Shown here: piece after piece, positions 44,861 to 53,246 of the stretch | How the letters are laid out: every line of letters begins with the position of its first letter | How positions within the stretch are numbered: position 1 is the stretch's first letter | Source of the DNA: Bilifractor sp002394235 | Lineage (GTDB): Bacteria; Bacillota; Clostridia; Lachnospirales; Lachnospiraceae | DNA: 64,000 bases | Assembly: GCF_052118845.1 (NCBI RefSeq) | Contig: NZ_JBQKGJ010000013.1 | Coordinates: 17,222-81,221, forward strand | Reading direction: 5' to 3' | Notes under the pieces: model-generated | The model's database searches: none | Told to the model about the DNA's origin: nothing | What the model saw: only the letters and a program-made list of their open reading frames with translations | Program-made: the position numbers and the translations under genes

Positions 44861-44943
44861 ATTTCAAAATATTTTTAAATTCCATGGTCAGTATAAATCC
44901 GAAACCATATTTCTGTCAACAATTATTTCAAAATATTTTTAAA
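44861..44943. promoter_or_regulatory. Two 19-bp direct repeats, probable SdpR-like operators
   Basis: ATTTCAAAATATTTTTAAA occurs identically at 44861-44879 and 44925-44943, 64 bp apart, each with the palindrome AAAATATTTT at its centre. They bracket the promoter region of the ArsR/SdpI operon; AAATCCGAAACCATATT between them may contain the -10 on the minus strand. Confidence 0.7.
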
Positions 44944-44996
44944 AAGAATAGAGCCATATTTGCTATGACTCTCTTCCAAACTTTTCAATTCCTCAA

Positions 44997-45056
44997 TTAT
45001 TCTTCCCAGAACAACTCATCTAATGTTGTGTCCAAAGCTTTACATATCGCGATGCA
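44997..45056 (-). pseudogene. Tail of an XRE-type regulator
   Basis: The frame CIAICKALDTTLDELFWEE followed by a stop matches the C-terminal end of Cro/CI helix-turn-helix domains. It is joined out of frame to the end of the DUF5131-PIN fusion. Confidence 0.6.
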
Positions 45057-45849
45057 CAAATTTATTGTTGGTTCTCTTAAATACTTTCTTCAGTTCATCA
45101 ATATTAATCTCGCATACAATCGCATCATTGGGTTCTGTTAGTGCCTTGTAAAGAGCTCTTGCAGGTGTGCTTCCGGGAAAAAGTGCGGCTGAGAACAGGA
45201 CGTTGCTGTCAATAAATACCTTCATCCTCAATCCAAACGTTACATCATACGCTACGCATTCATCCCTCAGCGACTTTACCCATTCATAATGACACGGGCG
45301 GGCACCTCCGTAGTTTTCTCCGTCACAAAGAACCTGTTCGATCTGACACGCAGGGAGATATTTTCTAATGCTCACCGGACCGATATAGGGAGCACACATG
45401 ATCCCTTTGTGCTTAAACGGCAGCTCCAGCAGGATCGGGATCCGTTCATCAGCTCTCTTCTGATTCTCACAGGTAACATTAAACATTACGTTTTCCCAGC
45501 CATCACCCCAGTTCCACGGAAGATGGTCTGCCACGCGTTCCGGCCGTTTTGTCAGCAGAAAGAACTTCACATCAGATCTTTGACGAATAATCTGCCAGGC
45601 TTCATCGCGCCAGGGATCTGCTTCTTCCAGAAAGAAATCTGAAGTCATACAAACCCGGATCATTTCTCCACTTTTCACCTTAAATGTTCCGTCACGGTAT
45701 TTGGAAAGCGGATATTTAAACCCTGTTTTTGTCCTGTATATTTCAGATCCGTCCTTATCTCTCAGAGAATCCAGATAATACATGTAGCAGTTCTGGCAGC
45801 CCTCACTGCACTTTCTGCAGCCATGCCACGGGTTCCATATATCGTGCAA
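45040..45849 (-). pseudogene. DUF5131 radical-SAM-like protein fused in frame to a PIN-domain head
   Basis: Residues 1-207 match the phage Gp37/DUF5131 family (IWNPWHGCRKCSEGCQNCYMYYLDSLRDKDGSEIYRTKTGFKYPL; LLTKRPERVADHLPWNWGDG), with the Cys cluster intact. The end of that domain is missing and the frame continues directly into MKVFIDSNVLFSAALFPGSTPARALYKAL, the start of a PIN-type nuclease, which itself stops after about 60 residues, next to an XRE tail. So three genes were joined by deletions. The DUF5131 part could still fold; the PIN part lacks its last acidic residues. Confidence 0.75.
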
Positions 45850-45874
45850 TGGAGGTCACCTCACTTTCTCAAAA

Positions 45875-46411
45875 CTATTTATTGAACGAGCATGTTCTGA
45901 TAAACTGCCGTATATCCGCTCCACCTTCCAGATATCGAAGCAATATTTCCGCACATGCACGACTGTCGCTGTCTGCCTTATGGTGATCAAGACAGATACC
46001 ATAATAGTCGCATAAGACATTCAGCTTATGACTCATACCCGGCAAAATCCGTCTGCCCATTTGTACTGTGCAAATATATCGGGCATATGGTTTCCACTTT
46101 ATATCGTAATCGCACAGGCATTTTTTAAGCACATTCATATCAAATACAGCGTTATGTGCCACCAAAAGTCCGCACGACATCAATGGCTCTATTTTTGTCC
46201 AGAGCTCAGGAAAAGTCGGTGCATTCCTCACCGTCTCACTACCGATTCCTGTAAGCTGTGTATTGAATTGATCAAAGTAAGTTTCCGGATTAACCAGAGA
46301 ATAAAACTCATCTGTGATCACCCCATCCTCTATCATGGTAATACCGATCGCGCTTATCCGATTGCACATACGGTTCGGCGTTTCAACATCAAAAACGGTA
46401 AATCCAGCCAT
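45875..46411 (-). CDS. DnaQ-like 3'-5' exonuclease
   Basis: A 178-residue DEDDh exonuclease: FTVFDVETPNRMCNRISAIG (motif I, Asp and Glu), LVAHNAVFDMNVLKKCL (motif II) and LDHHKADSDSRACAEILL (motif III with His and Asp). It is the size of a stand-alone epsilon-like nuclease. AGGAG lies 9 nt before ATG at 46411; a TTG two codons earlier is less likely. No partner polymerase nearby. Confidence 0.88.
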   Translation of the reverse strand: MAGFTVFDVETPNRMCNRISAIGITMIEDGVITDEFYSLVNPETYFDQFNTQLTGIGSETVRNAPTFPELWTKIEPLMSCGLLVAHNAVFDMNVLKKCLCDYDIKWKPYARYICTVQMGRRILPGMSHKLNVLCDYYGICLDHHKADSDSRACAEILLRYLEGGADIRQFIRTCSFNK

Positions 46412-46489
46412 ATCCAAATCTCCTACTTTTTCAGTTCTTCACTCAGCGAATGCGGCACTCCGCGTGGACCGCGATTTCCCTGTCATTTA

Positions 46490-46918
46490 TTACTCTACAT
46501 ATTTTCCATTTCTAACAGCATCAGCAAAGGCTAAGAAACTTTCTGATTTCATGATAGCAAGACCTTGTCTTTCATCACCAAGTACCACAAGCTGATCTCC
46601 GGGTGAAATCTCAAATATCCTTCTTGCCTTGGCAGGGATTACAATCTGACCTTTAGCACCTACAGTTACCATTCCGAAAAGATGTTTCCCTTTTGGCGGA
46701 AGTGCCATACCCATGCTGTCCTCCGATTCATAATTAGCAAGATCATCAAGCGACACTTCAAATATTTCCGCAAGAATTTTACACTTATCTAAGTCAGGAA
46801 CAGTTTCTCCGGTTTCCCACTTTGCTACAGATTGGCGAGAAACACCGATTTTCTCAGCAATATCTTCCTGTGTCATTTTTTTAATTTTTCTAAGAGTTAC
46901 CAGATTGTCATGAAACAT
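46490..46918 (-). CDS. XRE-AbrB fusion regulator
   Basis: A 142-residue protein with two DNA-binding modules. Residues 5-60 are a Cro/CI helix-turn-helix (LRKIKKMTQEDIAEKIGVSRQSVAKWETGETVPD) and residues 80-125 a SpoVT/AbrB swapped hairpin (FGMVTVGAKGQIVIPAKARRIFEISPGDQLVVLGD). It may bind DNA through both. Its start overlaps the acyltransferase gene by 11 bp, so the two are co-transcribed. Confidence 0.88.
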   Translation of the reverse strand: MFHDNLVTLRKIKKMTQEDIAEKIGVSRQSVAKWETGETVPDLDKCKILAEIFEVSLDDLANYESEDSMGMALPPKGKHLFGMVTVGAKGQIVIPAKARRIFEISPGDQLVVLGDERQGLAIMKSESFLAFADAVRNGKYVE

Positions 46919-47996
46919 CGTTTTTTCTCTCTTTCTTTATTCCGAGTACCGCCCATCTGAAGAAAGGAATCCTTGATATCACGGCATTCAAAGCATATGC
47001 TGCTACAAATCCGGCAATCAGGCTGATGGTATAAACCATTGTTGCCGGAAGATTCCCGGGTTTCCCCAGAAGCAAAGCAACTGTTGATATCCCAAGATAA
47101 TGGAATACATATAGCCCGAAATTATTTTTGCTCATCCATGCCGTAAAAGCATTTTGCTTATCAGCATACTTTGATGCACCGCTAAGAATCGCCATGCTCA
47201 TAAGCCATCCAAATCCTGTAAATAGCACTGATTTGTTAATAGGAGCATCCGCATAGTTTTTACCAAAGTACACGGCACAAAATGAAATTCCCACACCTGC
47301 GGCAAGTACAAACAGCAATACAAAATACTTCTTCAGCGTCTCGATTACTTCATCATGTGAGAACACAAAATATCCAAGCATATATGCAACACCGTAATAT
47401 CCGAACCTATATACCACAACAACCGGAGTATTAAAAATCTGCGCCGCTCCCCATATTACTACAGTCATCAAAAGTATTGCTATGATGTTAGCCTTTCCTC
47501 CCAGTTCCCACAGTCTATCCTTCTCGATTTTTCTAACGAGCAAAAGCACCATCGAGAACAGCCATAACAGCTGTATGTACCAAAGAACTCCGGTTCCGCT
47601 TAACGTCATGATAAAATACTTGATTACACCAGGTACTTCCTGCATAGAATCGAAAGCGTCGCTAATTGACATACTGACATATCCCTGGATGAACTGAAAT
47701 ACAAATAATCCTATAGTAGAAGGAATCAACAGTTTTCTTGTCCTGCTTTTTGCAAATTCCTTTGCGGTATGATTATCCAAATAATATCTGGAGCATATTC
47801 CTGATATAAGGAACAGCAGAAGCATAAACCACGGATAAACTGCATACAGGAAAATGTCATAATATTGCACATCAAGAGCAGTAATCTTTCCTAAGCCACC
47901 AAGAATATCTTCGCCATTATACATGTAAAGCACATGATAAATGACAACCAGAACTACGGTTACCCATCTGATATTGTCTAAGTAGTATCTTCTCAT
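46908..47996 (-). CDS. Acyltransferase-3 family membrane protein
   Basis: About 362 residues with ten membrane segments. RRYYLDNIRWVTVVLVVIYHVLYMYNG is the family N-terminus with the catalytic-type His, followed by LLLFLISGICSRYYL with the conserved Arg region. The family transfers acyl groups to sugars or peptides at the outer face of the membrane. The start at 47996 follows GTGAGG; an open frame extends to 48062 without a ribosome site. Confidence 0.87.
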   Translation of the reverse strand: MRRYYLDNIRWVTVVLVVIYHVLYMYNGEDILGGLGKITALDVQYYDIFLYAVYPWFMLLLFLISGICSRYYLDNHTAKEFAKSRTRKLLIPSTIGLFVFQFIQGYVSMSISDAFDSMQEVPGVIKYFIMTLSGTGVLWYIQLLWLFSMVLLLVRKIEKDRLWELGGKANIIAILLMTVVIWGAAQIFNTPVVVVYRFGYYGVAYMLGYFVFSHDEVIETLKKYFVLLFVLAAGVGISFCAVYFGKNYADAPINKSVLFTGFGWLMSMAILSGASKYADKQNAFTAWMSKNNFGLYVFHYLGISTVALLLGKPGNLPATMVYTISLIAGFVAAYALNAVISRIPFFRWAVLGIKKERKNDVS

Positions 47997-48161
47997 AAAT
48001 GCCTCACTTTTGCAATTATTTTTAACATTATCGTAATTGTAAGGCAAAGAAATGTCCACCAACCAAACCGAACATTTACATAGGTGAAATGTTAAATTTG
48101 GTTGCGAATCTAAAACTCCTTCAACACAAAACTCACTTTAAACCCCTCTCAGAGAAAAAGC

Positions 48162-48199
48162 AAAAAATAAGACCCAGAAGATTTAACTCTTCTGAGCCT
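48162..48199 (-). terminator. Terminator after the gene-fragment run
   Basis: AGGCTCAGAAGA and TCTTCTGGGTCT (two mismatches) flank a GTTAAA loop on the minus strand, then TTATTTTTTGC. It lies 50 bp after the ABM-fragment stop. Confidence 0.75.
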
Positions 48200-48248
48200 T
48201 ATGCTCTGATTTTATAAACAGGATTCAATTATTATGGATCATGATGCT

Positions 48249-48365
48249 TTAATTTCCGGCCTCTGCGCGGATCGCTGCAGCAGTCCCGGAGGATTCCATC
48301 TCCTCCGCAAATTTACGTGCACTTCTGCCTTTTCCTGTATAGTACAGATTAACTGTGATAGCCAT
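48249..48365 (-). pseudogene. N-terminal fragment of an ABM-domain monooxygenase
   Basis: A 38-residue frame (MAITVNLYYTGKGRSARKFA...AAAIRAEAGN) matches the start of antibiotic-biosynthesis monooxygenase-like proteins of about 100 residues and then stops. It starts 2 bases after the DUF4298 gene. Truncation is probable; a real small protein is the alternative. Confidence 0.6.
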
Positions 48366-48367
48366 GA

Positions 48368-48931
48368 TCAGTCCCCTTCCTCATCTGTTCTCCGTATTCC
48401 GATCCTCTCAAGCAGTTCTCGGTTGCGCTCCAGCATGTTCCAGATACCGTCCTCCGAGAGTACACCTCTCTTCAGCTTGTCCGGGAACTGCCCCGCTTCA
48501 TCCGCCGCGAAGTCCGCTTTCCACTGCGGGCTCGTATAATAAGCTTCCAGCTTCTGTATCTCCGCCTGGAATGCTTCATATTCCTCGATCTTCTTTTCCA
48601 GGGCATCCATCTTCTGAATGGCATTATCCAAGATGTTTTCCATCCGGTAGACGTGCTGAGGCACGTTTTCGCCGACAAGGCGGTTCCGAAAGTGGCTCTT
48701 TTTCGCGTGATAACGGTTTACAATCTCATAATCCGGTATCCAGATCTGTGCCTCTTCGATCTGATCAAACACGAGCTGCAGAGCATCCTCCTCTGAAAGT
48801 CCTTCTTTTACCTGCTTCTTGTAGGCCTGAAACATCCACTCCGCAATTTTTTCTCTCTGCTTCTGCTTAAGCTGGCCGAAACTCTTATTCATTTGAAGCA
48901 GACGTCCGTCCACCATCTTATGCTTACTCAT
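48368..48931 (-). CDS. DUF4298-domain protein
   Basis: A 187-residue protein. Residues 95-180 match the DUF4298 family of unknown function (NILDNAIQKMDALEKKIEEYEAFQAEIQKLEAYYTSPQWKADFAADEAGQFP), a coiled-coil acidic helix pair. Residues 1-90 form a separate helical part (LKQKQREKIAEWMFQAYKKQVKEGLSEEDALQLVFDQIEEAQIWIP) not usually attached to DUF4298, so this may be a natural fusion or a deletion join. Its start overlaps the YaaA remnant by 8 bp. Confidence 0.7.
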   Translation of the reverse strand: MSKHKMVDGRLLQMNKSFGQLKQKQREKIAEWMFQAYKKQVKEGLSEEDALQLVFDQIEEAQIWIPDYEIVNRYHAKKSHFRNRLVGENVPQHVYRMENILDNAIQKMDALEKKIEEYEAFQAEIQKLEAYYTSPQWKADFAADEAGQFPDKLKRGVLSEDGIWNMLERNRELLERIGIRRTDEEGD

Positions 48932-49256
48932 AACGCCATAATCTCCAGCGGCTTACCACTTCCCGGTACAAATCATCGGCCCAGAAGTCATAGAGATTCC
49001 TGTATCCCGCGACTCTTGCCTTAGCCTGCATTTCAAGCCGATACGGGACCACGCCGTCCATTGGTTTTACTACTCCGTAAAAACCCGAAAGTATTCGCAG
49101 ATGCTCCTGTACATAATCAAACTGACCGTCCTCAAAGACGGCCGGAGCCATGTAGGTATACTGGATTCCATCATAGGCGATCAAGGCCGGCGTCAGGTTT
49201 CTGTGCAGATCTATATCGACCCGCATCTGTTTTGCTGGGGAGATAATTATCCTCAT
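48924..49256 (-). pseudogene. yaaA: YaaA peroxide-stress protein with internal deletion and truncation
   Basis: The first residues (MRIIISPAKQMRVDID) and the later core (NLTPALIAYDGIQYTYMAPAVFEDGQFDYVQEHLRILSGFYGVVKPMDGVVPYRLEMQAKARV) are clear YaaA/DUF328 sequence, but about 50 residues between them are gone without frame loss, and the protein ends after LYREV with a short unrelated tail. The normal length is about 250 residues; here 110. Confidence 0.8.
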
Positions 49257-49342
49257 GCCAGTTCTTCTAGCATCTGTGCCGGGTTATCTGCCGCCTTTAC
49301 TTTGTCGAAGGCCTTCATGACAATACCGTTCTCATCAATCAG
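49253..49342 (-). pseudogene. C-terminal tail of a peroxiredoxin (Bcp type)
   Basis: The frame LIDENGIVMKAFDKVKAADN...AQMLEELA and a stop match the end of thiol peroxidase Bcp. Upstream the frame closes at once, so about 120 residues are missing. Its stop overlaps the yaaA start (ATGA), preserving an old operon junction. Confidence 0.7.
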
Positions 49343-49395
49343 ATTTCAACATTATAACACTTCGATTAAAATGATTCCACTCTGTCACTCAACAC

Positions 49396-49421
49396 AAAAA
49401 CACCCCGCCGGAGCGGAGTGT
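49396..49421 (-). terminator. Terminator-like hairpin
   Basis: ACACTCCGC and GCGGGGTGT (one mismatch) followed by TTTTTGTG on the minus strand, just after the OYE-head fragment. Confidence 0.7.
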
Positions 49422-49443
49422 CTGTCGCCTGATTTATGTTCAG

Positions 49444-49581
49444 TTATACCTCTATCTCGGTACCGTCCCGAAAGATGAAAATCATCTCCTTCCGGCGGCC
49501 TACTGTGACGAAATCCACCATGCGGTTTTTAAACTCCGTCTTGCTGATCGTGATTGGTTCAAATATTTTCGTCAGTTTCAT
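49444..49581 (-). pseudogene. OYE N-terminus joined to a recombinase-like tail
   Basis: A 45-residue frame. MKLTKIFEPITISKTEFKNRMV is the first strand of Old Yellow Enzymes; the rest (DFVTVGRRKEMIFIFRDG...) resembles the very end of serine recombinases. GGAG lies before the ATG. A deletion join of two genes is the simplest reading. Confidence 0.6.
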
Positions 49582-49601
49582 AATGCTCTCCTTCAAATAG
49601 C

Positions 49602-50282
49602 TTATAAACAACCTGTACCGTCGATATTACAGGCAACGGGCGTATTGTATTCATCATTGAGGATCCCGCCCTTTTCCTTAATGATATTCAGATTTTTCTC
49701 TAAATCATTGAGGGTAATTGCACTTCCTTTTAAGTCATAATATTTCCCATTTATTTCAAGAAACAGCGTTGGGAAGGATGTGACTCCTATTTTTCTTGCC
49801 TCATAAAAGTCCGGATGGTACTTGCCCTCTTTAGAAATACGGATGAACTCCTCTGCGATCTTGTCTGCAGGAAGATCATAGGATTTGGCGATTGATTTGA
49901 TCGTCTCCACATCAGAAAGTGATTTGCCATCCAAATAGAATGCTTCATGCATCTTTGACGCAAGATTAACATGTTCTCCTTTAGGTAAGAAGCTCCTGAG
50001 AACTCCAAATCCTATTGCAGCATCATTCGAGTCAGGAACCATACTTCCCGTCTCTAACAGGTTCAGATATGGCTTGCCGAATTCCACTCCAAACATATCC
50101 GCAATTCTTTTATTCGTATCACTCATATACGGAAATGCCGAAAGCGGATGACCATCCATAAATAATCCACCTGATAACGCCGTTACTTCCAATTCCGGAT
50201 GTGCTTCAATAAACGGTTTAAGAATTGTTTCAAACCCATAGCACCATCCACAATAGCTGTCAAAAATATAATACACCTTCAT
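49602..50282 (-). CDS. DsbA-family thiol oxidoreductase
   Basis: A 226-residue thioredoxin-fold protein with active site FDSYCGWCYGFETIL (CGWC) near residue 11 and the cis-Pro loop GVTSFPTLFLEING near residue 165. The C-terminus carries a further Cys pair (ACNIDGTGCL), as in the other DsbA-like protein at 42255. Cytoplasmic; probably handles thiol stress. AAAGGCGG precedes the ATG. Confidence 0.9.
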   Translation of the reverse strand: MKVYYIFDSYCGWCYGFETILKPFIEAHPELEVTALSGGLFMDGHPLSAFPYMSDTNKRIADMFGVEFGKPYLNLLETGSMVPDSNDAAIGFGVLRSFLPKGEHVNLASKMHEAFYLDGKSLSDVETIKSIAKSYDLPADKIAEEFIRISKEGKYHPDFYEARKIGVTSFPTLFLEINGKYYDLKGSAITLNDLEKNLNIIKEKGGILNDEYNTPVACNIDGTGCL

Positions 50283-50313
50283 CTAAATACCGCCTTTCTG
50301 ATTTTTATCCTGG

Positions 50314-51192
50314 TCACAGGCTTCTCATGCTGTCTCTTCGCATCCGAAGCCGTTCCTCGCCCTGTTCATTTAATCCCTGTTTTAGCATCTCCAGTATCTT
50401 CTCTTTGTCCTCCGGAAGATGTCCAAATACCGGCATCATGTTGGAGACATTCGTTGCATCCAGCAGCGTGTGAATATCAAGCGTCTTCACAAAGGTATAC
50501 AGTTCCTGTATCTTTTCTGTTTCTGTGGCTTCTACAAACTCACCCCTTCTTACTTCCTCCATAAGCGGTGTGTCAGGGAAGATGGAGAGTCCGGAAGCCA
50601 GCACCCTGACGGGCGACAGATGATTCAACACTTCTGCCGTTTTAATGGCATGCCCCATACCATAATCATGGCCTCCCAGCCCGTATAAGAAGATGACGGA
50701 ATAATGCATTCCCGCCTCATCCATCTTGGAGAGCTGCTCCACGATATCACTGGCATGATAGCCCTTGTTCATCTTATCGAGAACAGCATCATCACCCGAC
50801 TCGATCCCGAATACGATCATGTCGTATCCCATCTCTTTCAACGACTTCAGCTCACCTACAGACTTGTTCCTTACACTATCCACCCGGCCATATCCGCCGA
50901 CGGAAACACCCCAGGGCAGGTATTCTTTTATCAGGTCCATGATTCTTTTAAGTCTGTCGTAGCTCAGCAGGAACGGGTCCGCTCCCTGCAGAAAAATCCG
51001 CTTTACCTTCCATCCGGAATCCCGGATCTCCTGAAGATCCTCCCGTATCTCACTCTCCGGAGATACGGAAAAAGGTGCTTCCTTGTAAAAGGTGCAAAAG
51101 CGGCACTTATTATGCGAACAACCCGACGTTACTTGTAAAAAACAGGAACCAGCCTCATAAGGCGGTCTGACGATTCCACATGAAAAATGCAT
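50314..51192 (-). CDS. Radical SAM protein with C-x4-C-x2-C cluster
   Basis: A 292-residue radical SAM enzyme. VTSGCSHNKCRFCTFY near residue 25 holds the three Cys for the 4Fe-4S cluster with one extra spacer residue over the common C-x3-C-x2-C; the TIM-barrel core follows (GGYGRVDSVRN, IVFGIESGDDAVLDKMNKGY). It resembles the Elp3/HemN-like short group; its substrate is unknown. It lies downstream of an ArsR-type gene on the same strand, and both promoters carry the same AT(A/G)TC-N10-GATAT site. Confidence 0.88.
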   Translation of the reverse strand: MHFSCGIVRPPYEAGSCFLQVTSGCSHNKCRFCTFYKEAPFSVSPESEIREDLQEIRDSGWKVKRIFLQGADPFLLSYDRLKRIMDLIKEYLPWGVSVGGYGRVDSVRNKSVGELKSLKEMGYDMIVFGIESGDDAVLDKMNKGYHASDIVEQLSKMDEAGMHYSVIFLYGLGGHDYGMGHAIKTAEVLNHLSPVRVLASGLSIFPDTPLMEEVRRGEFVEATETEKIQELYTFVKTLDIHTLLDATNVSNMMPVFGHLPEDKEKILEMLKQGLNEQGEERLRMRRDSMRSL

Positions 51193-51222
51193 ACAAATTC
51201 CTCCTCGTTTCTATATATCCTT

Positions 51223-51242
51223 ATGTCTCGCTTTGTCGATAT
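51223..51242. promoter_or_regulatory. Probable ArsR-type operator before the radical SAM gene
   Basis: ATGTC-N10-GATAT (51223-51242), 31 bp upstream of the radical SAM start. It shares GCTTT in the spacer with the site at 51618. Confidence 0.6.
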
Positions 51243-51293
51243 GTAATGGTTTAAATTAAACGGGATCTTCATCCCGTCTAATCTATGCACAAC

Positions 51294-51608
51294 TTAAATT
51301 TCGTGACCGAAGTAGTCTGCCAGCGCAGCGAGGGTCTCTTCATTCCGTCTGTAATATGTCCACTTTCCGTGCCTTTCGGAAAGAAGCAAGCCTGCTTTTT
51401 GCAGCATATCCAGATAATGAGATACGGTTGACTGTGATATCCCGGCTTTGTCGCGGATGCTTCCAACACACACACCGCCTTTCAGATCCACCACATCATC
51501 AAAATGTCCTCCCTGCGGCGGAAAGTTTTTCTCCGGTTCCTTCAACCACTCAATAATACTTAGCCGTGTTTCATTTGATAGTGCTTTAAAAATTTCAATC
51601 TTATCCAT
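51294..51608 (-). CDS. ArsR-family regulator
   Basis: A 104-residue winged-helix regulator (IFKALSNETRLSIIEWLKEPEKNFPPQGGHFDDVVDLKGGVCVGSIRDKAGISQSTVSHYLDMLQKAGLLLSERHGKWTYYRRN). A single Cys lies just before the recognition helix (GGVCVGS), the ArsR metal-box place, so metal or thiol sensing is possible. It probably represses itself and the radical SAM gene. Confidence 0.9.
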   Translation of the reverse strand: MDKIEIFKALSNETRLSIIEWLKEPEKNFPPQGGHFDDVVDLKGGVCVGSIRDKAGISQSTVSHYLDMLQKAGLLLSERHGKWTYYRRNEETLAALADYFGHEI

Positions 51609-51617
51609 ACGTTTATT

Positions 51618-51637
51618 ATATCTAGCTTTCGCGATAT
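51618..51637. promoter_or_regulatory. Probable ArsR-type operator before its own gene
   Basis: ATATC-N10-GATAT, 10 bp upstream of the ArsR start. Same geometry as 51223-51242. The 51638-51862 stretch beyond it has no gene or feature I recognise. Confidence 0.65.
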
Positions 51638-51862
51638 GTCAATACTTGTAAGCAAAAAAACGGCTGATAGAGAAATATATCCTTTATACAGCTATTTTAT
51701 ATTTCTCTTTCAAATTATTCAACATACTGTACTTGATCATTCCCTCCAACTGCATTCTCCCGACTACTATCCCCGGAGCAATTCCCTGAGCTTTTGCAAA
51801 TACCTTTTTCCATTTTGCTTATCCTTTCTTTTGTTTTTCATGTCTGATCAACAAATCCGACT

Positions 51863-52531
51863 TTATACAATCCAATGTTCTGCATTCTCTGCTCCGGCAA
51901 ACCTTTCAAATGCATCTTCTGCATCACAGAGCAGTGTGTCGAGATCAATGTTGTTTTCAAAACAGTAAATTACAACAAGAATGTCCGTTGCAGAGTCAGT
52001 GACCATCGCCCTCGTAGAATCAGACATGGAGGACCCGAAGATTCCTTCATCATCCGCCAGCACAAGCATGTTCTCCATATCCAGAAAATCCTTGCCGATC
52101 CCTGTATAACCTTCGCCATGTTCCGCTTTGCGCAGCTTGATCGCACCATGAATCTGGCCGAGATCATATGACCCGACAGACAGGCCGCTTTTCACAGAAA
52201 TCAGATTATTCACATCGACGACAGAATTGATGTGGTACAGTTCATCCCCACGGCGAACTCTGCGAATCAAAGCTTCAGATGAAACTCTATAGCGGCCCGG
52301 GTTTCTGCCAAAAGCCTTATAAGCCGAACGGCTGCCCTTTATGCCCGGAATCTCGCTCCACTCTTTTCCTTCCACGCAACTTCTCACCTTCGGCAGGACT
52401 TCCGCATTCATATAATCCCAGAAACGATCATCCGGCGCTTTCACATTTGCATGGAATCGTAAGATCCCAAGTCTGATCTCCGGATAGACGCTGAACAATT
52501 CCTTATCGATAGTCACATCATAATATTTCAT
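51863..52531 (-). CDS. B3/B4 domain protein (tRNA-synthetase editing-like)
   Basis: A 222-residue free-standing B3/B4 domain, the editing domain of phenylalanyl-tRNA synthetase beta (SAYKAFGRNPGRYRVSSEALIRRVRRGDELYHINSVVDVNNLISVKSGLSVGSYDLGQIHGAIKLRKAEHGEGYTGIG). Such free domains may hydrolyse mischarged tRNA or related molecules; this is family-level inference. It is preceded by a weak ribosome site (GGAAGTG). Confidence 0.88.
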   Translation of the reverse strand: MKYYDVTIDKELFSVYPEIRLGILRFHANVKAPDDRFWDYMNAEVLPKVRSCVEGKEWSEIPGIKGSRSAYKAFGRNPGRYRVSSEALIRRVRRGDELYHINSVVDVNNLISVKSGLSVGSYDLGQIHGAIKLRKAEHGEGYTGIGKDFLDMENMLVLADDEGIFGSSMSDSTRAMVTDSATDILVVIYCFENNIDLDTLLCDAEDAFERFAGAENAEHWIV

Positions 52532-52585
52532 ACTGTCACTTCCGAAATTGAAATTATTTTAAAGTTTCGCACCTGTGTTCGCAGT

Positions 52586-52849
52586 TTACCCTGTATTGCC
52601 CTGCTTGTCAATATGAGAAGGCCTTTCGGCCTGTTTCAGGTCAAGCCGGAACTTAAACAGGCTTTCAATCAGCTTTGTTCTGATGTAGTCCTCCATATCA
52701 GAGTTATAATAGTCGTTCATCTTAGAGAAGTAGCGGATATATCCGGCATAGCGGTCAAGGACAGCCTGTATCGCTATTGGGTCGCCCTCTATGGCATCTG
52801 ATAGAGCTTTCCTTGTATTGCTGAAGAATACACTTGGATCATCCGGCAC
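52586..52849 (-). pseudogene. ICE-type helix-turn-helix protein, probably truncated
   Basis: An 87-residue frame whose centre (SDAIEGDPIAIQAVLDRYAGYIRYFSKMNDYYNSDMEDYIRTKLIESLFKFRLD) is the small helix-turn-helix protein found in Tn916-type conjugative elements. The frame runs open upstream of the ATG, which lacks a ribosome site, so it may be a relic joined to other DNA. No other conjugation gene is nearby. Confidence 0.65.
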
Positions 52850-53162
52850 CGCGAGTTTATCAACGAACAGACGATCTTTGCCACAATGTCAAGTGATGAA
52901 TTCAATAAAAGTCAAAATCAAAGAGCAACATAACGTAATTCTATATTTTCTATCTTTCCTTACGCGATGATTGACTTGAGTTTCCGTAAACTGCAATAAA
53001 GAATAGATATGAAAGTTGTGTATATTCAACACAACAGATTTAGAGTTTCGTGAATAAGGCAGCGAAAACTCAAGAAGATTGACGCTTGACAGTTTCCTGA
53101 AAGTTCGCTACAATAACAAACGCAAAATTTAGTGGACTTTTCCGGATTCGATCATCTTTTTG
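52850..53162. other. Gene-free stretch
   Basis: About 310 bases, AT-rich, with no open frame of note and no recognised RNA. It probably holds the promoter of the nitroreductase/MATE genes, since the terminator-like hairpin at its right end could act as an attenuator. Confidence 0.5.
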
Positions 53163-53199
53163 CCACACAACTGTCTTGTGATAGTTGTGTGGTTTTTTT
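53163..53199 (+). terminator. Perfect terminator hairpin upstream of the nitroreductase
   Basis: CCACACAACT with AGTTGTGTGG (10-bp perfect stem) followed by seven T. It faces right and lies 48 bp before the nitroreductase start, so it either ends a short upstream transcript or attenuates the operon. Confidence 0.85.
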
Positions 53200-53246
53200 G
53201 TTGCCTGTATCTCGGAAGTATTAGCAGAATGGAGGACTATATCTTT

